The translations under genes were made by a program, and so were the position numbers. Below, one piece after another: positions 11,531 to 23,099 of a stretch of 64,000 nucleotides of DNA. Within the stretch, counting starts at the first letter, position 1; each line of letters begins with the position of its first letter. This DNA comes from Wyeomyia smithii. Taxonomy: Eukaryota > Arthropoda > Insecta > Diptera > Culicidae. Under the pieces are notes generated by a model. That model was not told where the DNA came from. It saw only the letters and a program-made list of their open reading frames with translations, and did not search any database. The stretch is from NCBI RefSeq assembly GCF_029784165.1, contig NC_073696.1, positions 4,092,001-4,156,000 on the forward strand, in the 5' to 3' direction.

Positions 11531-12583
11531 CTAAATACCCGACTCCTGTCTGACTAGCAGACCAAAATACACAAAACTGAATAAAAAGACAACAGGTGTG
11601 GTGTTGACGTTTCATGTTACTCAGATGGTTTGTTTACAATGCTTTGCACATCCACTGGCATCATTCGTCCCTTCTAACTTCCTGACTCCTATGATCTTTT
11701 CCTTGCTACTTCACACATTTTGCGTATCGTTACTATTCACGGTACCGTGTCCTCGATTTCTCTAGACCCCGAGTCTGGTTACGCAGATCGCTGAATATTC
11801 CACGCGCCGACAGTGACTGCGCTTGTTGCTTGCCACCGAGCCATCCGCTCACGACGAGTGTGTGCTGTCTACCGCCCACCGTGTGGAGCGACACTGACTC
11901 TGGCCGACACCGCGATCGTGATATGCAGTGCGTATAAGCAGGGTTGCCAATGTTCCAGTTTAAACTGGATTCCTCCAGTTTTATTTTTTTTTCAACTGTT
12001 CAGTCAATCAGTTTATTCCCAAAATCTTCCGGTTTTTCAGATATTTACCAGTTTCATCCAGTTTTTCATTCACTAAAGCCCCGATTGATTTTCGAAAATA
12101 TTTTTAAAACGTAAATATTGCAGATTGATAAATTATTTTGACAATTCTTAACAGCATTCTCAGTATGCTATCTTCTCGCTCAAATTAAAGACTGTATGAC
12201 ATGGTTGAGATAAAACCAAACCAATAGATTTTACCAGACCATGGAAAAAATTTCTGTTTATTTTCTGTTGCGTAGCAGTTAAAAAATTATTAGAAGAATT
12301 AGATACCAAAAGATAGCGAAGTCAGAAATAATTTAAATTTAAACTTCACTGATGTAACGGAAGAAAATGTTGCTCTAATTTCTTAATTTTGAGATAGATT
12401 GATTGCGTAATTTTAAATTGCGCTGCTGTTAGAGGAAATTTTTCAGTCCATAATTTTAACAAAATGTAAGCCCGAAACAAAACAGTTTTGATTGAAATGA
12501 GTAATTTTTCGCAAAGAGTTATCTCTTTAGTTGCTTCATAAAAAAATCCCAGGAGCGTTGTATGCAAAGCCACGACCGCAAGG

Positions 12584-13442
12584 TTGAAGTAGAATACTTT
12601 TACAAGAAAGATAACCAGGATGTTTGCGTGTCAGTCATTTTGAAATCGGATTTGTTTCGCATATACCGCTTGTTAAGCACAGTATCAACAAATCGTAATA
12701 AACATCACACTGCTGTGAATTTGCAGCAGCATCAAACCTCAGTTGCAGCTTATTAAAAACCATTCATTATGCTCTTCCAAACACATTTAGTAGTCTTGAA
12801 AAAGGCCGATTACTGCAATTGCAATTTTCATTCAATTATTGCATAAATGCTTCTTGGTCAGATATACCCACTATACGCTGCTATTGGTATCCGCTGCCCC
12901 TGCATCAGCTGGCCCAGCTTCTATCGATGCTTAGATCCGCGGCAACTGATGCGCTATCCATTGCTATTGCACAGCTGTGGCCGCTATCCGCTATCGCTGG
13001 TATCCACTGCACTGCTAGTACTGCTGCTAAGGGAGGACGACTGCTGTTGTCGCTGTCTAGAACTATTATGAGCGGCTTCGGCTGAAACAGACTCTTATAT
13101 AGGCCAAATAGCATATTTTAAATTGCAAGGTATAAGATTCTATCGACCGTGCTTGGGAAGCAATCATATAACGACCAATCAGAGGTCGAATTTTTCGTTT
13201 TGACAAGGCTTGACTATTTTCAATAGTACAATAGTTTGAAGAATAAAATTACAATTATCTTCATTTGGGAAGAATCTTAGAAGATTTTCCAATCTATTGC
13301 TACAAGGACGAAGGAAATCCTTCGAATACTAACCGCTTTATTAGCATTTGAAATTGGACATATTTTTCACTTTTTTCGGTTTTAGATTTTCATTTCACAT
13401 CCCTATGTAGCCGAAATCCTGAGAGAAGTATTCTACTTCAAA
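12584..13442. repeat. Dispersed repeat element with TTGAAGTAGAATACT inverted ends
   Basis: A 15-bp sequence at 12584-12598 recurs inverted at 13427-13442. The right half (13070-13442) is a diverged copy of 22280-22625: same order of 'aaacag..tcttatata', 'ttttcaatattacaatagtttga', 'gattttccaatc.attgct' and 'attctac.tcaaaa'. On the minus strand it carries TATATAAG (13101-13094) with an upstream CCAAT-type box ('tgattggtcg', near 13180). No protein homology is evident. Confidence 0.6.
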
Positions 13443-13466
13443 ACTGTCACTGGATTCAGTCCCCAT

Positions 13467-16400
13467 TAAGGCTGTGCGAGATTTCGAATCATTTCGTATA
13501 ATTTCGCAAAACTCGAAATTTCCCGAAATTTCGCGTAATTTCGGTTTCGCGAAATTGCTGAAAAATTTCGTTGAATTTCGCTAAATTCCGCCTAAAATTT
13601 CGCGATATTAAACTTCCAATTTCGACGATTACGAAATTTCGCGAAATTTCGGACCAAATTTCCGATGCACATTATTACATTATTTTGGTTTGTGCTCATT
13701 GCGACTATAAATTAAATTGAATATATCTCAACAGATATCTGGTATACTAAGTCAGACATAGAAGAATAATCTCTCAGCCGGTAATTTTTGTTTTTAAAGA
13801 CAAAACCGTAACATCATGCGGGAGGTATTTTTTATTCACGCAGAGCATAAAATTCATGTCATCACTGAAGCCATATTCGAGGAATATGAAGCCGTCCAAA
13901 TGCACTACAAGGTATCTAGTAATTTGTTTGTAGGAATACATTTTACGCATCTTTTACGTACATCAAAATGTGGTTATATTTGCAGCCCACAAGGTTAAAG
14001 AGGTCACTTTTAGTCTTTCGTTTAGGAGGGCATAGCAATTTCTGTCTAAACTAAAGCTCTGAAGCTCTATCTTACAGGCCAAATGTTCTATGCTACTCGA
14101 CTTGTAAAAATTTTCAAGCGTTTTTTCGGATTTCTCTGTGTTAGAGGACTCCTCTTCGCACACCGTAGTGTAATTAAATGTGTTTTTTTTCAGATAGTTC
14201 ATTGCTATCACTAGGCTGACGGGATATCATGCCTTATAGTGTGCAGACTTAGTGATCGATGTGTCAAGCAGAAAAAGTTGTAATTGCCTGAATTTTTAGT
14301 ATTGTTTCAAAACACTCTGACTTCAAAGTCAGCATAGGTTTCAAAATTGCCAGGTACCTTATCAAAAATATTTTAAACGTGTTACCAAAAAAGTATACTT
14401 TATCAATGAATGAATAAAAAATACATGGTTCGCTCTCGTTGAACACATGACTGAGAAATGTTACTCTTGTTTTAGGGGACACAAAATTTTACAATGTCAA
14501 AAACAAGTTCAGATTATAGCATAAAAGTGATTCTGACTTTGCACTTGACGAATATACAAGGTAGAAGAAAAGAAAGGTTAGAAAGAACGAGAAATTAGAG
14601 AACGAAGATGATTACGAATAACTTAATTGAGTAAAGAGAAAACTATTTGTTTGTTGCATTACAACATTCCATTCTAACTGTTGATTGGTTGAAAGAAAAA
14701 TAATTTTTGGTTTGTTTCAAAGAGGCCGTTCCCAAACCACGTAGTCATATATAGGGAGACGGGGGGGTTATCAAAAGACCACGAAAAATCACGTGGGGGT
14801 GTGGGGGTTAACGAATAGACCACGTAGTCTTTTTTCTGATTTATAATTTTTTATTGCCACTAAGTCAAGACGAAGCTTTCGCAATTTTTCAATTAATAAA
14901 TTTATTTGACACGACTAATTAATAAGTGTCACGGAAAGTTTGAGAGTTGTCAGCAATTAACTGTAATCAAATTTTTGAAACATATTTCAAATTTATCCGA
15001 ACGAAGAAATTTTTTTTTGTTTTAAACAGGCTTTGCCTTATATGGCATTTACTTCTTTAGAATAATAGTTCTATTTTGCAATGCGTCGGGATTTATGTTA
15101 TTTTTCCTGGAAGTATATTTCAATACTCAACGACCGGTGAAACAAATCAACGTTTTGGTCTTAAAAACAATATATAAGACCTGGATGTTCGTGAACTGAA
15201 GGAAGAAAGAAAGATGTTTATATTTTGTTCGACATTCAAAAACTTTGTAATTTATTAAAAAAAACTAAGTTACAAATCCGATATCTGAAAATCACTAAAA
15301 GTAAGGTTTCACTTATTATCAACTAAATATTTTTCTAGATGATTTCTAGATGAGTATACAATTTACCATAACTATAAGCGAAAAATTATCGTAGATGATC
15401 AAACTACTTAAACAAATTTTATTTATTTTGATACTCAACAACAAATTAAAAATCATTTTGAATATACTCAACAGAAAAACATATTTTAAATTACTTTCAG
15501 GTAAGGAAATTATTATATTTGTTAAAGACAATGAAATATTATCAAAAATTAAACAACCATTATCTATTTGTTATTTTGGTTGTGAGAAAATGATATTACT
15601 GAAAATTCTATTTACAATTTGCGCAATAACTAATAATCAGTTTTCTTGAACCTTAATTTTTTTTATAAATTTTTCATACTTTATTGTACATATATTTGCA
15701 GAATAAGATCACAAAACAAAAAAACACAAAAGACCACGGGGAAGTAGGGGGTATAAAAGGGATCAAAATATGACCACGTAGTTTAGGAATGGTCCCAAAT
15801 GCATTTTATTATTTTTGGTCTCGCAGAAACTCACAGGGCATATTTTTTTAGGACAAAATTATTTTCTACAACCTTACCAGAGACACTAGTTATGCCAGTC
15901 AAACAAACCGATTTAGCTGGAAAAATAATTTTAATCTCCAATTGGACACTCTGTGGGTAATTAAAATATTTTTATAATCGAAACAGTTGGTTTGATTGGC
16001 ATAGTGCCTTTGGCAAAGTTGTAGATAATAATATTGTCCTTCCAAAAATAAAAATGTTGTAAATTTTTTTTTAAATATAACTTTTTTGTTACTCCTTCAT
16101 CGCTTCGGTAATTTTTTTGTAATTTTTATACAAAAAAAAGAGATTTTTGAAAAATAAGCTTTAATTTTAATGTTTCTTTTACAATAAAAAAATGAATTTT
16201 TTAGAGTTTTTTATCGGAAAGATAAAATTACTGTCTAAAACTTTTCCAGAGACGTCACACTGATCAAAAAACTTTTGGCTCTTAAAATATTTATGATCAC
16301 AATAACCCTCCCAAAATAGCATTTTAAATAGCTTCTCAGCCTATAGAATCGTTTATGCAAAGTTTAGGCCAAATCTAAAATGACAAAAAATATTGAAACT

Positions 16401-17276
16401 GGGACATTTTTTGTGGAACTGCTCAGTTAAAAAGTAATTTTAAGTTATATTAAAAAATGTGCAAAAATATTGAAAACTTTAAAGTTTACAGAATAGTTAA
16501 CTTAAATTTTGTTTTCCTCGAATTGATAGATGTCACTTAGTCTAGTCTGACAATACGGTGTTAAAAAAAATTCAATAACACTAGTCGACAAAAGCGACAA
16601 AAAAGTTACCCTCCAAAGGTTTTACAGCTTTTTAACCATTCCGGTGAATTTTGCTGCTTTTAGAGAATGCAGAAATGCATCAGAAGGCCGCCGAGGAATT
16701 GCTTATCGGATTCGTCGCTTTTACGTTTGCATAGGGCCCATCTCTCATGTTTTCCAGTTCGAGCTCTAGGACAAAACTTGGATTTTGAATGATGAAAGTT
16801 CTATGAAAGAAAGATTACTATTTTAAACATAGTTGCATTCAAACCAAAAGAATCAGTTCAGAAGTTTATTAAATTATTATATACAAAGACATTTCGAGTT
16901 TGACCTTTATATCATTTGTGTCTATCGAGGTGCTATTACCTGCAATATAATCTGTATAAATGAATGCATCAAGATTTTAGTTTTTAACATTTTTGATTTT
17001 CTCGTCATTATCGGTTTATCGATATCTGAATACCTACGTTACTCTTCGTACTTCGTCAGCGTACGCTCCAACGTTACAAATCATTGTAATACTATGTTTC
17101 AGAAACATTTATTATATTTTTCGAAATTTCGCGAAATTAAGAGCCCAATTTCGTTTCGTCTCGAGAACTCGAAATCCACTTTGATTTCGTTTCGGCTAAT
17201 TAGCGAAACCGAAATTAAGGGTTAATTTCGTTTTGTTTCCTTTCGACACCAGAAAAGCCAGTTTCGCACACCCCTA
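13467..17276. mobile_element. Inner hAT-type element with TTTCG-rich subterminal repeats
   Basis: The ends TAAGGCTGTGCGAGATTTCG (left) and, inverted, TAGGGGTGTGCGAAACTGG (right, ending 17276) are flanked by an exact 8-bp duplication, GTCCCCAT, at 13459-13466 and 17277-17284. The first about 180 bp and last about 160 bp are packed with TTTCG/CGAAA and 'aaatttcgcgaaatt' motifs, probably transposase-binding sites. No transposase is encoded; the 130-residue ORF at 16833-17225 runs into the terminal repeats and has no recognisable domain. It is nested within the element at 11939-17395 and itself hosts another at 14722-15796. Confidence 0.85.
14722..15796. mobile_element. MITE-like element with GGGACC(G/A)TTCC inverted termini
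   Basis: The left end, 'gaggccgttcccaaaccacg' followed by 'tagtcat', is the imperfect reverse complement of the right end 'atgaccacgtagtttaggaa' followed by 'tggtccc', 27 positions with few mismatches. The interior (about 1 kb) has subterminal G-rich tracts ('gggggtgtggggg') and no transposase. A third isolated end of this family lies at 30952-30979. A short AAA may flank both sides; the duplication is too short to be sure. Confidence 0.65.
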
Positions 17277-17403
17277 GTCCCCATAACAGAAAAGCACACT
17301 CACAATCATTTTTTTGCATTTTTTTTATTTATTTGGAATCTAGTTTTTTCTTCAGCCTTTTTCCAGTTAAATCGAAAATATTATTGGCAACTCTGCGTAT
17401 AAG

Positions 17404-18960
17404 AATAAGTTGTCAGTGCGTTCGCGACTTAGTTTTGCGCTCGCGGGGCGGAAGGCGATCGGCAATCCAATTTGATGATTGGCTTGCTTTATTGGCTTAA
17501 TAAGATATAACGACTGGGCGTCATTTCTTTTGGGGTGCACCTTCCGTTAATACTACTTCTTTTTTGTTTGAATTATTTCTTCAATTCAGTTTACATTTCT
17601 AATTCTAGTTTTATGTTTGATCGAACGATGAAATCGTCACTAATGATTTCTTGACTATCGAAACAAATCTAACAGGTCACCGACTCGAGTTTGACCGTCG
17701 AGGATCTGCTGAAGGCTATCTAGAACAGACCGTTTAAAGGATTCCGGCCTTCAGCCAGTAAAGATACTGGATTGCAAAAAATTGCGTCCAGTATCGCTTA
17801 ACAAGGGTGCAAATTAAATTGAATTAAAAGTCACCCGGAAGACTTTCGCCTGGTCTGCTTTGCGGAGCTTTGTGCTCGTGGACAAGGTACGTCTATTCGT
17901 GCGCTTGTTGGTGATGAATTGCATCAAACAAAAGCAAATAGAACATACGGCCATCAACAGCTGCAGTTAGGCAAAATGCGATAAACACGGAGAGCCTGCG
18001 ATAAAGGTGCTGCATAGTGCATAGTGCCTCTATTGTGGGTAGGCTCTACATGAGCTGTTTGCTTGCCCCCCATACAAATAGTGCCTAGACAAAATCAAAC
18101 GCACTTTTACAGAAACGCTTAAGGAGGCTACTGCCACCAAATTGGTTTCACCGAGTCTTTACGAGATGTCGTCTGATGAGTTTTGACGATTCAGAACCTT
18201 TTTATGTTGAATCCAGGAGTTCTTGGAAAAGAAAAAACTCTCTTCCCCATATATTCCTACCGCAAAACAAAGTAGCGAAATAATGCTGGTAAAACTCCAG
18301 AATGAACTCCTTCGGGCTGGCTTAATCTAAATCTTATTTCTTCTTTTTCATCCAAGATTCGGCCAAAAAACGGACTGCTGAAGTTTTCAGAAAATGTGGA
18401 CTGGATTTTTAAAGAATTCAACAAAACTAATTTTCTCAAAAGACTATCTGTTGGCACTTTCGATTACAGTTAAAACTTTTTTGAAGCAGTTGATTGCTAA
18501 ATGGTCTCTTCTTGCAGCGATCGTATCTTTTGAGGGCTAACTCACCGACTGAAGCGAGGAATTCTATCTCTGTTTTACTATCTCCTGTTCACAGTGAAAT
18601 TGTAAATTTATCGTCCACACAATTGATTTATTCGAAGTTTTGATTTAAAAACACAGATGCGATGCATTTTCTCTCTGTGAAACTTGACTCACTTGAACTG
18701 TGGACCTTAACTTCCATTATTTCGTCATTATTCGCCTTGATAAAAATATCATTTATGAAGAAGTACTTCTAAGGATTAAGTAATGCAATTTTTTCAATCG
18801 TAATAATCTTCCTTCGGTTCCAGGCATCAGGGTTGGCGCGTATCAACTGACGATATGAGGTAAAGAACTTTGTAATACATCAATTTATATTTCCCCCAGA
18901 GCACAGAATAAGCAACGACTGTGCTTTGATATAATAAAACTCCTCACTTTACTTACTTTA
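17404..18960. other. Gene-free stretch
   Basis: AT-rich sequence with only short ORFs. A peptide-like stretch around 17690-17740 (VTDSSLTVEDLLKA) has an intact frame for a few dozen codons, but I cannot connect it to a family. Nothing else supportable. Confidence 0.4.
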
Positions 18961-18989
18961 CTTTGTTGGCCAACGACGTGCAAGAAGTT

Positions 18990-19625
18990 GACTTTTAAGT
19001 AACTTTTACAGAAAATACTCTGTAACTCTGTACCCAATGAAGATAGAAATTTTGTTTGTTCAGCAAAGATTCATATTTTTGCACGTTCTAAAACTTTGCC
19101 GAATTAACCATTCCTCTATCTCTTAACACAAAACAAAAAGTTAGCATTTTGGATATATGAGAACCTACTGTAACATATGCTCGCCTTACTCTAATATGGG
19201 TGGATTGGGACAAATGGAACCTAACGGAGTTTATAGTACTTCAGCTTAACTTCAAGGAAAAGTATTTACATCACGATTCCACTTGCCCCTTTTAACCTAT
19301 ACGATTTTGAAGCTATCGAAAAAATAAGCTAAAATATGATATAAATTTGTAAGGAAAAGTCCTGAAGATATATGACCTTTGGCAAAAATGTGTGTTTTGT
19401 GTGCCCTAACAATTCCTCCGAACAGTGTAAAATGCAACTAACAAAAGTTAAGTACAAAAAACTAACTTTTAAGTAAGTTCCGTTTAATATACTTTATAAC
19501 TTTGTACCGAAAGAAGATAGGATTTTCATTCGTTCAACAAAGTTTCATATTTTTGAGTCTTCTACAACTTTGCCCAGCAAACTATTCTTCTATCTCTTAA
19601 CAAAAAAAAAGTTAGATTTTTATTT
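18990..19625. repeat. Direct repeat, two copies about 470 bp apart
   Basis: About 18990-19150 and 19462-19625 share 'acttttaagtaa', 'taactttgtaccgaaagaagatag', 'caaagtttcatatttttg', 'aactttgcc' and 'ttctatctcttaacaaaa' in the same order and orientation, with perhaps 80% identity by eye. Non-coding. Confidence 0.7.
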
Positions 19626-19674
19626 TTAGTATAGTAAACTTTTCATACCTTTCAACAATTTGCGATTATGCGGG

Positions 19675-20190
19675 TTATTCATACAAACAATTGTTCCGAA
19701 GACACTTATAAGCTAGGATGAAGGTAAAAGGCGTTATGGAATTAAGTTCCACTTTTTGCCTTATTGGACCACTGTGCACCGGGAGTATCAGCATCCTATA
19801 CAGCGCTAGTTTTGTGCGAGTTTGCAAACTACGGGACCTTAGCTGGTTACGTAGTTCGTAGAAGGCCCCGAGCTGCAACTCGTCGTTGCACTTCACGGCT
19901 CATATAGTTGTCACATGTCACAAGCGTACCAAGATAAACGGAATCGTCAACCACTTCAAATCGTTCCCCTTCTATCTCCACCTCAGCACTAACACCACGG
20001 GAACTCCCACGCTCTCTACCAGTTACCATGTACTTCGTTTTGGCAGTGTTAATGACAAGTCCCAATCTCGCTGCTTCCCTCTTAAAAAGTACAAAGGCTT
20101 CCTCCTCGGCCCTACGGTCGATACCGATGATATCCGCACGCATGGTTCCGATCTCTCCAGCGCTATACGAATCACGGGACACGGTGTTCC
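19675..20190 (-). pseudogene. LINE reverse transcriptase C-terminal fragment
   Basis: On the minus strand, 20182-19847 encodes KREAARLGLVINTAKTKYM and ...FEVVDDSVYLGTLVT, the post-catalytic part of a non-LTR reverse transcriptase. After a frameshift, 19675-19896 continues with ELRNQLRSRSLQTRTKLALY. The catalytic FADD box is missing upstream and the downstream 'LYGSETW' part is lost. It is of the same type as the longer fragment at 31504-33056. Confidence 0.7.
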
Positions 20191-20730
20191 AGCATTACCT
20201 GTCACAGCTCGTTTCTTTTCACTGAATCGCATGCCGCCTCAAAATATCTAAACAGATCGTGAGTCGATAAGTTGTCAGAAGCAGGAATTTCCCTGTGCCG
20301 GTCATGTGTAATGACAAGGACGGCAACCTGCTCACTGACAAACCGACGCACAGAAGAGTACCTAGAACAAAAAGCTGTCCGAAATCAGAAAAAAAGTTTT
20401 TTTTAACCTTTTTCGTGCCTCTATATTTTTTTTTGCAGGTTAAATGAATGCTTTACGAAATGCCATCACTCGATTAACTTTAAACGGTATATACATATGC
20501 TGAGAGTGCTGAAAACATTGACAATTTTCAAGTTTTTTTCTGTGAATCGAATCATTTATACTAACAGCTTGTGCCAGGCGTCAAGAAAATGACAATTGAT
20601 CAATATTTTGTAGCAAATGAGTTCTTTATGTTCAATTCTAGTAAACCGGGTGATAGAAATTCCGGAATTAAAAATTATAACTACTCTTAAGCACTTTACA
20701 ATGATTTAACGCTAACGTAAGAACTAGCAC

Positions 20731-20866
20731 AATAATCGCGAACACAGACGGAACACGACGTAAACGGTAGACGAAAGGTAATTATTATATTATCCTTTTA
20801 TATCTGTAAGAGCAATAAGTGTCTTGTCTGATCACTCGTCGTGTTCCGTCTGTGTTCGCGATTATT
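20731..20866. repeat. Perfect 30-bp inverted repeat (hairpin)
   Basis: 20731-20760 (starting AATAATCGCGAACACAGACG) is the exact reverse complement of 20837-20866, with a 76-base loop. The block is bracketed by a direct repeat ACTCTTAAGCACTTT at 20683-20697 and 20867-20881. This suggests an inserted unit of about 170 bp with a 15-bp target duplication, or a local duplication event. Confidence 0.8.
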
Positions 20867-20950
20867 ACTCTTAAGCACTTTTGGGAATTCGTGATTCTTA
20901 TGTATTTTCGAGCGTTTTCAATATTAAAAAGTTGAAGAGGTTGTTTATAA

Positions 20951-22625
20951 GACACGACCGCAGAGGTAACGTAGAATACGACAGCCTGTCTTATGTCAAT
21001 GTTTTTCTTGGAATAAGTTTGGGAATACAGTCAATTGGGTTTAATTTATTTAATAGTCTCTTTGCTCCAGATGACGTTTACCTCTGTAGCCGGCACCGCG
21101 GTTTCACTTGCTGCCGTATCCAAAACAAGAATGAAATTGAATTGTTTTGTGGCTGTCTTTTGTATCAAGTTGCACTAAGATATCTTAATTTAGGCAGTGG
21201 CTACGAAGAGGCTAGAGACAAGGGCAAATAGTGCATTCTCCATCTATGATATAACAGTTCAAATAACAAATTTCTGCATTTTACAAATGATTGCTGCAAT
21301 TAGTAAAGCAGATATTAGACGAAGCAAATATTTGCTATTTTTGGTACGATTTTTATTTGCACAAAATTAAATCTGTATTGAAAAATAGCAAATATTTGCG
21401 TCGTCTAATACCTGCTTAAGACTTGCGCTTACTAATTTGTCAATGTCATTTAATGACAAGTAAATATTTTTTCAACATGGCAATTTTTTAATTTAGTTTT
21501 GAATGATTTGCAGTGATAATTAAATTCTACATGAGGTGATTTATTAGCACTTATGTATATATGAAAATTTCAATCGCTATACTGCTAGCCACACACGCTA
21601 TATAGCAAGCCACACATGCTATAAACTATGTAGCATATATAGCAAGCCACGCACGCTAGCCGCATGTTATATAGCAAGCCACACACGCTATACAGCAAGC
21701 TACATACGCTATATAGCAAGCCACACAAGCTATAGACATACACATACACGCTATAAACATACACATACGCTAAACAGTTAGCCACGCACTCTAGCCACAC
21801 GCTCTATAGAAAGCGACACACGCTAGCCACACGCTACATAGGAAGCCACGCACGCTAAATAGCAAGCCACGCAAGCTATAGACATGCACACACGCGCTAG
21901 AGACATGCATACACGCCATAAACAAACACACACGCTATATAGCAAGCCACACACGCTAGCCACACACCTTATATATTAGAGACACACGCTACGAATATTC
22001 ACACACGTTATGTGCACACACCCTATATATACATACGCTGAATGATGGTGGCTTCTCAAACCACCTGGCGGTGCGAGTCTCTTTCAGTTTCGGGTTGTAT
22101 TCATCCAACGATATCTGAATTGGATTACCGCTGGTGGGGTCCAACTCAGATCGAAGGGAAGCCGAACTGAAAGAGGTAACAACTGCAGCTAACTGCTACC
22201 ACCGCCGCTGTTACCCGCTGCTGATCTACTTCGCCTACTGCCATCGGTGTTGATGTCCGCTGCTGCTGCCTGCTGCTAGTAAACTGATTTGCTTGAGGAG
22301 AAACAGTATCTTATATAGCCCGAAGAGTGCATTCCCGGCTAACTAGGGACTCCATTCTGTCGTACTTTAATGTTTAACAATTTTCAATATTACAATAGTT
22401 TGAACAATTAGATTTTAATTTACTGCATTTGGACGGGTGCTTAAATGATTTTCCAATCGATTGCTGCAAAAATGACAGAAATCGGTTGGAAACTGAGTGG
22501 CTTTAAAACGTTTGAAATTGGACAATTTTGGTGACGCTCTCGATGTTTTCGGTTTTGAAGTTAGATCCTGTATTGAAGTTGGGTCCCTGTAATGGTTGCC
22601 GTAAGACGTATTCTACGTCAAAAAG
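20951..22625. repeat. Second copy of the dispersed TATA-bearing repeat family
   Basis: The left end 'gacacgaccgcagaggtaac' (20951) and 'acgtagaatacg' (20969-20980) match the family left end seen at 12571. The right end carries the inverted 'cgtattctacgtc' (22607-22619). The segment 22280-22625 is homologous to 13070-13442 and again has TATATAAG on the minus strand (22317-22310), followed on that strand by a GCAGCAGC-rich leader-like sequence. The 116-residue ORF at 20881-21231 starts outside the element and shows no domain. Confidence 0.55.
21590..22040. repeat. Degenerate minisatellite, unit about 20 bp
   Basis: Many diverged tandem copies of a unit like 'gctatatagcaagccacaca', interspersed with 'cacgctagccacac' and 'atacacatacac'. 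The 71-residue minus-strand ORF across it (repeated VYSVCGLLY) is a translation of the repeat, not a gene. Confidence 0.8.
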
Positions 22626-22829
22626 TTATCAAATTCCGCTCAATTCGATTATATAATCTTCGGGGGACATGAAGTCCATATCATTACGAACACATCCTTG
22701 TTAATATCTCACCCGGTAACGTCCGGATTGACATTTGCGACCCGTTCGAAAAATGTTGTTTTGACAAATTTTGACGTTAACTTCTGAAAGCGGGAAGCGA
22801 GCGGCTGTACTACACGATCCATCAGATAA

Positions 22830-23095
22830 TACTAAGGATCTGGGCACATGAACAAATGCCGAACGACTGGTTAGAAGGCCCCATATGCCCTATCTATAAG
22901 AAGGGTCATCGATTCGATTGTTGCAAGTATCGAGGCATTAAGTTGCTCAACTCCGCATATTAAGTGCTCTCTTGTTCTTCAGATTGAGACCTTTGACGGA
23001 ATCCTTTTTTGGCGAATATCAGGCTGGTTTTCGACAGGGGCGTTTCACGACGGATCAAATTTTCACCATGCGACAGATCCTCGATAAGGGTGTCA
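22830..23095 (+). pseudogene. LINE reverse transcriptase N-terminal fragment
   Basis: Encodes, with an in-frame stop and a frame change, WLEGPICPIYKKGHRFDCC..YRGIKLLNSAY and then GEYQAGFRQGRFTTDQIFTM. These are motifs 1-2 of a non-LTR reverse transcriptase, as in the fragment at 32412-33056. Short and decayed. Confidence 0.7.
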
Positions 23096-23099
23096 AATT

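Larger units (their letters stand above)
11939..17395. mobile_element. Outer hAT-type element (non-autonomous), host of a nested hAT
   Basis: The ends read CAGGGTTGCCAAT (11939-11951) and, inverted, ATTGGCAACTCTG (17383-17395). They are flanked by an exact 8-bp duplication, CGTATAAG, at 11931-11938 and 17396-17403. A CAG...CTG terminus with an 8-bp duplication is diagnostic of hAT transposons. After removing the nested element (13467-17276 plus one duplicated target) about 1.6 kb remains, with no transposase ORF. Subterminal sequence is rich in CCAGTTT/AAACTGG, including a palindrome CCAGTTTAAACTGG near 11964. Confidence 0.85.

Noticed and set aside
16833..17225. 130-residue ORF as a hAT transposase remnant
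   Set aside because: No BED finger or hAT dimerisation motif; it runs into the terminal repeat array.
20881..21231. 116-residue plus-strand ORF as a small gene
   Set aside because: It crosses the boundary of a dispersed repeat and has no recognisable domain or splice context.
21585..21800. 71-residue minus-strand ORF rich in Tyr-Cys
   Set aside because: Reading through the 20-bp minisatellite.
21590..22040. Possible CRISPR-like array of short repeats
   Set aside because: Units are tandem and degenerate without unique spacers, and the genome is eukaryotic.
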